Shown piece after piece: positions 57,350 to 64,000 of a stretch of DNA of 64,000 nt. Source of the DNA: Microbacterium sp. cx-55. GTDB lineage: Bacteria; Actinomycetota; Actinomycetes; Actinomycetales; Microbacteriaceae. Location of the stretch: assembly GCF_021117345.1 (NCBI RefSeq), contig NZ_CP088261.1, positions 1,984,001 to 2,048,000 of the forward strand. The letters are read 5' to 3'. A program made the translations under genes and the position numbers. Positions within the stretch are counted from its first letter, which is position 1. Each line of letters opens with the position of its first letter. The notes under the pieces are model-generated. The model had not been told where the DNA came from and ran no database searches. It saw only the letters and a program-made list of their open reading frames with translations.

Positions 57350-58501
57350 ATGGGGTTTCTTGACTGGCTGTGGTCGCCGACCGAAACCCCTTCGCAGCGC
57401 AGCGAGGATGCCCCCACGACGCCCGCCGGTCCCGTCATCCCCTCGCGGGATCGAGGCCTCGTGGGGGCATCCGAAGCGCTCGGCCTCGGCGCGGTCTACC
57501 GTGCCGTCAGCATCCGCGCCACCGCCCTCCGACAACTATCGCTGGACGTAGAACGCGGCGGACAGACCATCGACAGGCCGCTCGTCATCCGCCGCCCAAA
57601 CGATGACATGACTCTCGGCGCGTTCCTCGAAGCGACCGTCAACTCGCGCAGCCTTGCCGGCAACGCGTATTGGCGGATCTACCGCGACGCAGCAGGCGCC
57701 GTGAACTCGCTTGACGTTCTCAACCCTCGCGAAGTGACGATCGAGACCTCCGCGAGCGGGCGCGTCACCGGCTACCGCTATCGCGGCGATGAGCTCAAGC
57801 CCACCGACGTGGCCCACCTCCCGAAGATGCGCGTGCCGGGCACCCCCTACGGGTTGGGCCCCATCGAAGCGGCTCGAAACGAACTCCGCGGCGCGATCGA
57901 CCTGAGCACCTACGCATCCGAGTGGATCAACTCGGGCGAGATGCCCAGCGGCATCCTCTCCTTCTCTGGCTACCTCGGCGACGAAGAGGCCGCCGTCGCG
58001 AAACAGCGCTTCAAGGACGCGCAGGGCGGTCGCCGTGACGTGGTGGCGCTGCCGGCCGATGCGAGGTTCGATCCGATTCTCGTCAAGCCTGCGGATGCGC
58101 AGTTCATCGAAAGCCAGAACTGGAACACAACGGCAATCGCCCGACTCTTCGGCGTCCCGTCGTCCCTGATGCTCGTCTCGCTCGACGGCAACTCCCAGAC
58201 CTACGCGAACGTCGGCCAAGAGTGGCTGGCTTTCATTCGGTTCGGGCTCGCTGACGACATCCGCGAAATCGAGGACGCCTTTACGTCGATCCTCCCCCGC
58301 GGGCAGCGCGCCCGATTCAACACCGAGGCGTTCCTACGCCTGGACACCACGACTCGTTACGCCGCCCATGAGGCCGGCATCCGCGCCGGCTGGCTCCTGC
58401 CATCCGAGGTGCGCCAGATCGAAGGCCTCGATGCCATCGATGGCATCGACGACCGCGCTCCCAAGATCAGCGCACCCGCGACCAAGGAGGCCGCCGCTTG
58501 A
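57350..58501 (+). CDS. Portal protein (HK97 family)
   Basis: 383 aa: SEALGLGAVYRAVSIRATAL, SLAGNAYWRIYRD, LNPREVTIE, IARLFGVPSSLMLVS and QEWLAFIRFGLADDIREIE. Close counterpart of prophage 1 portal. It overlaps the next gene, which starts with TTG. Confidence 0.93.
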   Translation: MGFLDWLWSPTETPSQRSEDAPTTPAGPVIPSRDRGLVGASEALGLGAVYRAVSIRATALRQLSLDVERGGQTIDRPLVIRRPNDDMTLGAFLEATVNSRSLAGNAYWRIYRDAAGAVNSLDVLNPREVTIETSASGRVTGYRYRGDELKPTDVAHLPKMRVPGTPYGLGPIEAARNELRGAIDLSTYASEWINSGEMPSGILSFSGYLGDEEAAVAKQRFKDAQGGRRDVVALPADARFDPILVKPADAQFIESQNWNTTAIARLFGVPSSLMLVSLDGNSQTYANVGQEWLAFIRFGLADDIREIEDAFTSILPRGQRARFNTEAFLRLDTTTRYAAHEAGIRAGWLLPSEVRQIEGLDAIDGIDDRAPKISAPATKEAAA

Positions 58502-60072
58502 CCCTCGAAACCCGTTCCTTTGAGATCCGCGCAGACGAGACCGAGCCGCGAACCGTGGCCGGCATCGCCGTCCCCTGGGATGTCGCTATCTCGGTTGGCG
58601 GTATCCGCGAACGGTTCGAACGAGGCGCCGCCCAGGCGCCCGTCGATGGCCGCGTGCTGCTGTATGACCGTCACGCCGAACCGATCGGCAAGCTCACCGC
58701 CTTCGAGGACACCGACGACGGTTGGTCGATCCGCGCACAGTTCTCGGACACCGTCCGCGGCCGCGACGCCTGGACTCTCGCCCGCGATGGCGTCATGACG
58801 CAGATGAGCGTCGGATTCATCCCTCGCGAGGACGACGAGGACGCAGACGGCACGATCGTCCGCCGCCGCGTCGAGGTTCGTGAAGTCTCCCTAGTCCCGT
58901 TCGGCGCCTATGGCGCTGACGCACCTGTTACCGACGTTCGCGCCCAGGCGGCGAGCGACCCCAACGCGGCCCAGCCCGCAGAAAGGCAGTCACCCATGAC
59001 TGACACCATCACCGCCGCCGAGGCAACCGAACTCCGCGGCTCCATCGAAGAGCTCTCCCGATCGGTTGCGCAGCTCGCTACCCGCGAGGACGACTCCCCC
59101 ACCCTCGACACACGCACCGCGGGTGAGGTGCTCAAGGCGATCGTTGCCGGCGACGAGACGAGCATCCGCGGTTACGAGGACACTCTCAAGCGCGCGTACA
59201 CGGGCGGCACGACCGCCGACACTGTCGCCAAGGCCGGTTGGGTCGGCGACCTGACTCGCCTGTTCGACTCGTCGTCCGGCGCGCTCGCGAACATCTTCGG
59301 ACAGGGCACGCTGCCCGAGTCCGGCATGTCGATCGAGTATGCGCAGCTCAAGAGCAACACGATCACCGTCGCCGAGCAGGCGAACGAGGGCGACGACATC
59401 GCCTTCGGTAAGGTGCAGATCGAGACGAAGACCGCGCCCGTCAAGACCTACGCGGGTGGCACGCAGCTCACCCGCCAGGAAGTCGAGCGCTCGTCGGTCA
59501 ACGTCGTGAACACCTCGCTCGAGGCTCTCGCCGTCGCGGCCGCCGCTCGCAAGAAGGCCGTCCTTCGCGCAGCTTTCAACGCAGCGGTTGCGGCCCGCGA
59601 GGCCATCGCCACGAATGGCGGCGTTGTCCTGCTGGGCGCCGCGCTGGGCGCCTCGACGGCTCTGCAGTGGACGAACGTGGTTGTCGACGCGGCCGTGAAG
59701 CTCGAGCCGGAGAACCTCGGCATCGACGCACTGATCGTCTCGGCGAGCGTCTTCAAGCGCCTCAACGCGCTCGAGACGACCGGGCACCGGGTCTTCAAGG
59801 TGTCCGATACCGAGCGCGGCATCGGCGAGCTCAACCTCCCGGGTCTCGAGGGCAACCTCGCCGGCATCCGCGTCGTGGCTGACACCGGGCTGTCGTCCGA
59901 TGCTGCTGCTTTCGTCAACGGCCGCGCCATCAAGCAGTACGACAGCCCGCTCGTGTCTCTGCAGGATGACAACCTCGTCAACCTGTCGAAGACGTTCGCC
60001 GTCTATCGCTACGGCGCTGTAGCGACCGAGATCCCGGCCGGCATCGTCCCGATCAAGCTCGCCGCGTCCTGA
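58498..60072 (+). CDS. Prohead protease-major capsid protein fusion
   Basis: 524 aa from TTG 58498, which overlaps the portal stop. Protease part: VLLYDRHAEPIGKL (His) and VMTQMSVGFIPRED (Ser). An internal ATG at 58996 (AGAAAGG upstream) opens the scaffold-capsid part TDTITAAEATELRGSIEELS; the capsid ends EIPAGIVPIKLAAS. Same organisation as prophage 1. Confidence 0.92.
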   Translation: MTLETRSFEIRADETEPRTVAGIAVPWDVAISVGGIRERFERGAAQAPVDGRVLLYDRHAEPIGKLTAFEDTDDGWSIRAQFSDTVRGRDAWTLARDGVMTQMSVGFIPREDDEDADGTIVRRRVEVREVSLVPFGAYGADAPVTDVRAQAASDPNAAQPAERQSPMTDTITAAEATELRGSIEELSRSVAQLATREDDSPTLDTRTAGEVLKAIVAGDETSIRGYEDTLKRAYTGGTTADTVAKAGWVGDLTRLFDSSSGALANIFGQGTLPESGMSIEYAQLKSNTITVAEQANEGDDIAFGKVQIETKTAPVKTYAGGTQLTRQEVERSSVNVVNTSLEALAVAAAARKKAVLRAAFNAAVAAREAIATNGGVVLLGAALGASTALQWTNVVVDAAVKLEPENLGIDALIVSASVFKRLNALETTGHRVFKVSDTERGIGELNLPGLEGNLAGIRVVADTGLSSDAAAFVNGRAIKQYDSPLVSLQDDNLVNLSKTFAVYRYGAVATEIPAGIVPIKLAAS

Positions 60073-60074
60073 CC

Positions 60075-60392
60075 ATGACCGCCGCCGATCTCGCCGCCTA
60101 CGTCTCGCCGGGTGCCGCCCTAGGTGCCCCGGTGCTGGCGTTCGTCGGCAAGTGCTGGGGGGAAGCCGAAGCGCTCGTCTCCCAGCGGATCGGCGGCGCT
60201 ACGGTCCCGCCCGTCATCAAGGAACGGGCAACACTCGAGGTTGGTGCCGAGTTGTTCCATCGCCGGCAGGCTCCGAACGGTATCGCCCAGTTCGCCACGC
60301 CTGACGGCGGAGGGGCGATGCGCGTCTCTCGTGACCCGATGGCCGCCGCAAACGCGATCCTCGCGCCGTTCGTCGGACGGGGCATTGCGTGA
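60075..60392 (+). CDS. Head-tail connector protein
   Basis: 105 aa, two bases after the capsid stop. FHRRQAPNGIAQFATPDGGG matches the prophage 1 gene at 37515. Helical connector at the portal-tail junction. Confidence 0.75.
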   Translation: MTAADLAAYVSPGAALGAPVLAFVGKCWGEAEALVSQRIGGATVPPVIKERATLEVGAELFHRRQAPNGIAQFATPDGGGAMRVSRDPMAAANAILAPFVGRGIA

Positions 60393-60763
60393 ACCTCAAG
60401 GCCGAACGGGAAGCGATCGCGACAACGCTCGCGGCGGGCTCTGGTCTGACCGCTTTCGCATTCGTGCCGGCGAACCCGATTCCGCCGCTCGCCATGGTGC
60501 TCCCCGGCTCGCCCTACCTCGAGGGCGGCGACGTGTACGGCTCCAAGACGCTGAGGGCTGACGTGTGGCTCGTGCTCCCCGGACTCGGCGACAACCAGAC
60601 GCAATCCGACAGCCTCGACACCCATATCGAGGCGGCAGTCGCCGCGCTCGAAGACGACGACCTCGCAATCGAGAACGTCGGCCAGCCGATCGAGTGGAAG
60701 CCCGACGCGGGCGGCATGCACCTCGTCTCGATCATCTCCATCAGCACGCAGATCGCCCCTTAG
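60389..60763 (+). CDS. Head closure / tail terminator-like protein
   Basis: 124 aa from GTG 60389, overlapping the previous stop. Equivalent in position, size and strand pattern to 37835 of prophage 1. Confidence 0.65.
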   Translation: MNLKAEREAIATTLAAGSGLTAFAFVPANPIPPLAMVLPGSPYLEGGDVYGSKTLRADVWLVLPGLGDNQTQSDSLDTHIEAAVAALEDDDLAIENVGQPIEWKPDAGGMHLVSIISISTQIAP

Positions 60764-60775
60764 AAAGGCTCCCTC

Positions 60776-61183
60776 ATGACCAGCACCCGAATTCGCGGCA
60801 AGAAGCTCCGCCTGACCCTCGGCACGCCCGGGGAAGAGGTGTGGCAGGACGTCACCAACGCCCGCATCGAGGCCGACGACCTCGATACCCCTACGTTCGG
60901 CGACATCGCGGACGGCTCCGCCCAGTTCTTCCTGCGAGGAACCGCGATCCAGTCGACCGACGCTACGTCGTTCTGGCGCTACGTCTGGGACAACGCTGGC
61001 GACCGCGTCGCGTTCGCGTTCGCCATTCACGGCAACATCGAGCCCAGTGTCACGCAGCCCCACTTCGTGGGATACCTCACCGTCGGTCGCAAGCCCGGAC
61101 TCGGCGGCGACGTGAACTCCACCGCCACATTCGAATTCGAATGGGAGATCGACGGCATGCCCGCCCTGGACGAGGGCGCCTGA
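60776..61183 (+). CDS. Major tail (tube) protein, copy 1
   Basis: 135 aa: TPTFGDIADGSAQFFLRGTA, SFWRYVWDNAGDRVAFAFAI and QPHFVGYLTVGRKPGLGGD. Homologue of the prophage 1 tube gene 38233 and paralogue of the next gene. Confidence 0.75.
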   Translation: MTSTRIRGKKLRLTLGTPGEEVWQDVTNARIEADDLDTPTFGDIADGSAQFFLRGTAIQSTDATSFWRYVWDNAGDRVAFAFAIHGNIEPSVTQPHFVGYLTVGRKPGLGGDVNSTATFEFEWEIDGMPALDEGA

Positions 61184-61190
61184 CCCTCTC

Positions 61191-61652
61191 GTGACCTTCC
61201 CTCGGCTCGGCGCACGCTCGACACCCTCGATCACCCTCGAGGGTGTCGAGCGTGCCGTCGAGCTGACGAGTTGGAAGATCACGAGCGAGGACGATGACGA
61301 GACGCTTGTCGACCCGAACCCGGAACAGGTGTACTACCTCGAGGGCGAGGCTTACCAGAGCACTGCGAGCGGCTCGTTGTGGGGGTTCACCCGCCACCGC
61401 TCGGGCGATGTGGTCGCCTTCACCGTTCGTCCACACGGCAACGCGATCCCAACCGTTGATCAGCCTCACTATGTGGGCGATCTCGTTGTCGGTCCCAAGC
61501 CCGCGCTCGGCGGCGACTCGGGAGCTCGCTGGTTCCCGTTCGCGTTCGTCTGGCGCATCCTCGGCGAACCGCTTGAGGTAACCGAGCCGCTCCCCGAGCA
61601 AGACCCGGACGAGTCGCTCGACGGCCTCTACCTGATCCCGGAGCCCTCATGA
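61191..61652 (+). CDS. Tail-tube-like protein, copy 2
   Basis: 153 aa from GTG 61191. It repeats the tube pattern: YYLEGEAYQSTASGSLWGFT, GDVVAFTVRPHGNAIPTVDQ and PHYVGDLVVGPKPALGGD, with an acidic C-terminal extension (EPLPEQDPDESLDGLYLIPE). Prophage 1 has only one such gene. It could be a minor tube ring, a tail-completion paralogue or a decorated variant. Confidence 0.7.
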   Translation: MTFPRLGARSTPSITLEGVERAVELTSWKITSEDDDETLVDPNPEQVYYLEGEAYQSTASGSLWGFTRHRSGDVVAFTVRPHGNAIPTVDQPHYVGDLVVGPKPALGGDSGARWFPFAFVWRILGEPLEVTEPLPEQDPDESLDGLYLIPEPS

Positions 61653-62047
61653 GCGACGACCTCGAGCTAACGGCCGGGCCCGGCCGCGTCCGCGTGCAAG
61701 GCCTCAAACGCACGCTTCGCCAGCTCTCGCAGGCGGGCGCTGACGCTGAGGACATGAAGTCGCTCATGCACGAGCTTGGCGAGATCGTGGTCAAAGCCGC
61801 GAACCCTCCCGAGCGTTCCGGCACGCTCGCCGGCACCATCCGCGCCGGTCGCGGCAAGACAAAAGCCGTCGTCCGCGCAGGCGGCGCCAGAGCGCGTTAC
61901 GCCGGCGTCATCCACTACGGCTGGCCGGCACGCAACATCGCCGCCCGCCCCTTCCTCACTGACGCGCTGCAATCCCGGCGCGCCGAAATCTTCCGCACCC
62001 TCGACCGAGGACTCGCGGACATCCTCAGGCAAAACGACCTGACCTAA
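61649..62047 (+). CDS. HK97 gp10-like neck/tail component
   Basis: 132 aa; LMHELGEIVVKAANPPERSG, LAGTIRAGRGKTKAVVRAGG and RPFLTDALQSRR match prophage 1 gene 38662 closely. Confidence 0.8.
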   Translation: MSDDLELTAGPGRVRVQGLKRTLRQLSQAGADAEDMKSLMHELGEIVVKAANPPERSGTLAGTIRAGRGKTKAVVRAGGARARYAGVIHYGWPARNIAARPFLTDALQSRRAEIFRTLDRGLADILRQNDLT

Positions 62048-62064
62048 CGAGAGCGAGAAATCTC

Positions 62065-62358
62065 ATGGCAATCGACTTCAACACCCTGACGATGGGCGAG
62101 ATCGCACGCATCGAGAAGCTTGGCGGCGTCCCCGTCTCCACTTTCGCGAGCGGCAACGTTCCCCTCGGCGCCCCGATGGCCGCGCTGGCCCTTGTCCTCA
62201 AGAACCGCGAGGACAAGGCCTACACGTGGAACGACGCGCAGTCGCTGACCTTCCCCGAGGTCGCGGCCATCCTCGGCACCGATACCGACGACACGGACAC
62301 CACCGCCGACGCCACTGCGCTCGAGACGCGCGAAGACGCTCCCGCGCTCGAGGAGTGA
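62065..62358 (+). CDS. Tail assembly chaperone, first ORF (gpG-like)
   Basis: 97 aa beginning MAIDFNTLTMGEIARIEKLG, like the prophage 1 protein, with a Thr/Asp-rich C-terminus. I see no canonical slippery heptamer before its stop; the second ORF starts at an overlapping GTGA. Confidence 0.8.
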   Translation: MAIDFNTLTMGEIARIEKLGGVPVSTFASGNVPLGAPMAALALVLKNREDKAYTWNDAQSLTFPEVAAILGTDTDDTDTTADATALETREDAPALEE

Positions 62359-62501
62359 ACGATCTTGAGGAAGACCGGCTCGCCGACATGGCGGCGTTCG
62401 TGGTCGCCCTCAAGTGGACTCCCGCCGACTACTGGGCGTTAACGCTGGCCGAGCGAGAGGCCATCGCCCAGGAACTTAAGCGGCAAGCCCGCAGCGGCTA
62501 A
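62355..62501 (+). CDS. Tail assembly chaperone, second ORF (gpT-like)
   Basis: 48 aa from GTG 62355 in the -1 frame relative to the first ORF: LEEDRLADMAAFVVALKWTP then YWALTLAEREAIAQELKRQA, comparable to the prophage 1 extension (YDRLTIYERDAIV). Produced by reinitiation at GTGA or by a non-canonical -1 slip. Confidence 0.65.
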   Translation: MNDLEEDRLADMAAFVVALKWTPADYWALTLAEREAIAQELKRQARSG

Positions 62502-62514
62502 CCGCCCCACGACT

Positions 62515-62542
62515 GCCCGCCCGGAACTCGCACCGGGCGGGC
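62515..62542. other. Strong hairpin between chaperones and tape measure
   Basis: GCCCGCCCGG (62515-62524) and CCGGGCGGGC (62533-62542) with an 8-base loop. Same position as the prophage 1 hairpin 39530-39568, different sequence. Confidence 0.6.
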
Positions 62543-62558
62543 ACCCCTTAGGAGTCAC

Positions 62559-64000
62559 ATGGCCGGCCAGGCAATCGCGATCTCGGTACTCGCGGACACC
62601 GCCCCGTTCTCGAAAGCGATGAAGAACGTCGGCGTCGGCGTCGGCGTCGCCCTGGCAGCGGTCGCGGCCGGTGTCGTCGCCCTCGGGGTCGAGGCCTTCA
62701 AAGCCGTGGCAGAAGTGGAGCGACTTAACGCACAGACCTCCGCCGCGCTGCAGTCGACGGGCGGCGCCGCACAGCGCTCCCTAGAGCAGATCACCGGACT
62801 CGCCGACTCGCTCGAGCGCATGTCGGGCGTCGAGGCCGAGGTGATCTCGGGCGCCCAGAACATGCTGCTCACCTTCACCAACATCAAGGGCGACAACTTC
62901 GACGCAGCTACCAAGGCCGCGCTCGACATGTCGGTCGCGATGGGCACCGACATGACCTCGGCCGCCACCCTCGTCGGCAAGGCGCTGAATGACCCGGTGA
63001 AGGGCATCGGCGCTCTATCGAAGGTCGGCGTACAGCTCACCGCCGAACAAAAGGCGATGGTCGAGCAGTTCACGGCCGTGGGCGACGCGGCCGGCGCTCA
63101 GGGCGTGATCCTGGGCGTCTTGGCCGAGCAGTTCGGCGGCAGCGCCGAAGCGTTTGGCGGCACCTTCCTCGGGACCGTCGAGAAGGTCAAGAACTCGTTC
63201 GGCGCCGTCACGGAGGCGCTCGTTGCAGGGCTCCTCCCCTCCGCCACCAGCGTGCTCAGCAAGGTCAACGAGCTGTTCCTCGCGATCGGCAATTCGCCTG
63301 TATTCGCGGCGATCATCGAGAACATCAATGGCTTCGTGTCTGCACTGTTCGCGGGCGAGGGCCCGATCGCCGACTTCGTCGGGCAGGCATTGACCCTGGC
63401 GACGAGCATCTCGCCGCTCGGCATCGTCTTCGCTGCCCTCGCACCGCTACTCCCTCAGCTCGCCGCGCTGTTCACCACCCTGGCCGCATCGCTGGGCGGG
63501 GCACTCGCGGAGATCCTGCCGACAATCGTCAACCTCGCCCACACCCTGGCAACGACTCTCGGCGGAGTCCTGGCGGCGGTGCTCCCCGTGATCGCAACCC
63601 TGCTGACCACGTTGGCCGGAGTCTTCGCGACGCTCCTCCCGGTGATCGCCCCCATCGTCCAGATGCTTGCAGGCAACTTGAACGCGGCCATCTCCGAACT
63701 CGCGCCCGTCATCGGCGTCGTAGTGACCGCGCTCGGCGGAGCGCTCGGCAGCGTGCTTCAAGCTCTGAGCCCCGTGCTCGTCCTAGTGGCTACCGTCTTC
63801 GGCGAACTGGTGAAGGCGGTTATGCCGATCGTTGGCGCAGTCATGCCCCTCGTCGCGGCCCTGCTGACCCTCATCGAGCCAATCGCGCAGCTCATCGGCG
63901 CAATCCTCCCGCCCGTCATCGATCTCTTCATGACCTTGCTGTCGCCGATCCTGGCGTTGATCGCACCGCTCGTTCAGCTACTCACGCCCGCAATCGAACT
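62559..64000 (+). CDS. Tape measure protein, N-terminal 480 residues (runs off the window)
   Basis: ATG 62559 with AGGAG seven bases upstream. Starts AGQAIAISVLADTAPFSKAM, like prophage 1 (TVTVSVLADTKGFQKGM). A Gly/Val/Ala hydrophobic stretch and a phage_tape_meas domain follow (AALDMSVAMGTDMTSAATLV), then Leu/Pro/Ile-rich helical repeats. Open to the end of the window. Confidence 0.9.
   Translation, partial: MAGQAIAISVLADTAPFSKAMKNVGVGVGVALAAVAAGVVALGVEAFKAVAEVERLNAQTSAALQSTGGAAQRSLEQITGLADSLERMSGVEAEVISGAQNMLLTFTNIKGDNFDAATKAALDMSVAMGTDMTSAATLVGKALNDPVKGIGALSKVGVQLTAEQKAMVEQFTAVGDAAGAQGVILGVLAEQFGGSAEAFGGTFLGTVEKVKNSFGAVTEALVAGLLPSATSVLSKVNELFLAIGNSPVFAAIIENINGFVSALFAGEGPIADFVGQALTLATSISPLGIVFAALAPLLPQLAALFTTLAASLGGALAEILPTIVNLAHTLATTLGGVLAAVLPVIATLLTTLAGVFATLLPVIAPIVQMLAGNLNAAISELAPVIGVVVTALGGALGSVLQALSPVLVLVATVFGELVKAVMPIVGAVMPLVAALLTLIEPIAQLIGAILPPVIDLFMTLLSPILALIAPLVQLLTPAIE

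Larger units (their letters stand above)
48708..64000 (+). mobile_element. Prophage 2, siphovirus-type with tyrosine integrase (incomplete at window end)
   Basis: Begins at the tRNA-Leu 3' end with a leftward integrase and repressor, then rightward early genes, tRNA-Arg, primase-helicase, HNH, cos-like site, terminase and a structural module syntenic with prophage 1. The right attachment site lies beyond the window. Confidence 0.92.

Noticed and set aside
1..64000. CRISPR array or restriction-modification/defence island
   Set aside because: No regularly spaced short direct repeats, cas genes or methyltransferase-nuclease pairs were seen; the HNH genes fit phage packaging or the DUF222 family.

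Overview
The window looks like a chromosome segment of a high-GC actinobacterium of the family Microbacteriaceae, most likely Microbacterium. The evidence is the very high GC, the many 'GGATGCGG'/'GCATCCG' alanine-rich codon runs, the prfB-ftsE-ftsX-smpB-ssrA order, a DUF222/HNH gene, and a small-protein-rich Tad pilus operon. Genus assignment is an inference.

Host left part (1-12.9 kb): 5' end of a Ser/Thr kinase, yaeQ, a small membrane protein, a membrane-anchored DsbA-like protein, tmRNA (tag AETKRTDFALAA), a pair of palindromic intergenic repeats, a siderophore-interacting protein, a SIMPL protein, a DUF222-HNH protein, smpB, ftsX, ftsE, prfB, an MFS transporter and an alditol-oxidase-type flavoprotein.

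RiPP locus (13-24.5 kb): a LuxR-type response regulator and a histidine kinase flank a 19-codon micro-ORF with a strong Shine-Dalgarno. They are followed by a tightly overlapping operon. It holds two short hydrophobic peptides sharing a [A/G]PVL[A/G]TP motif, an HTTM/alpha-beta hydrolase fusion, a small partner protein, a 42-aa one-helix peptide, a methyltransferase, an ABC-2 ATPase/permease pair, a phytoene-desaturase-like flavoprotein and an ABC exporter. This reads as a linaridin-like (type-B, no decarboxylase) lanthipeptide-unrelated RiPP cluster, probably undescribed. A formate/nitrite-transporter family gene and a paralogue of the 42-aa peptide follow.

Tad pilus operon (25.7-48.1 kb, minus strand): tadA-tadB-tadC-flp-like-tadE-tadE-tadG. 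It is split by prophage 1, which sits precisely inside the 70-codon flp-like gene. The two halves rejoin in frame through a CCA (TGG) core.

Prophage 1 (about 27,087-45,030, 17.9 kb, visibly lower GC): large serine integrase, many small early genes, HNH nuclease, a cos-like site, terminase, portal, protease-capsid fusion, tail genes with a canonical -1 frameshift, tape measure, minor tail protein and a phage Lsr2. I see no replication, repressor or lysis gene. It carries a DnaA-box cluster at its right end and repeated AACAAGAATTT sites that resemble stoperators.

Prophage 2 (48,708 to beyond 64,000): tyrosine integrase beside tRNA-Leu(TAG), an XRE repressor with a perfect pair of palindromic operators, small early genes, a tRNA-Arg(CCT), a primase-helicase, HNH, the same cos-like motif, and a structural module syntenic with prophage 1 but with a second tail-tube-like gene. 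It ends inside the tape measure gene. Both prophages have the compact late-gene layout of the small-genome siphophages of Microbacterium and Arthrobacter.
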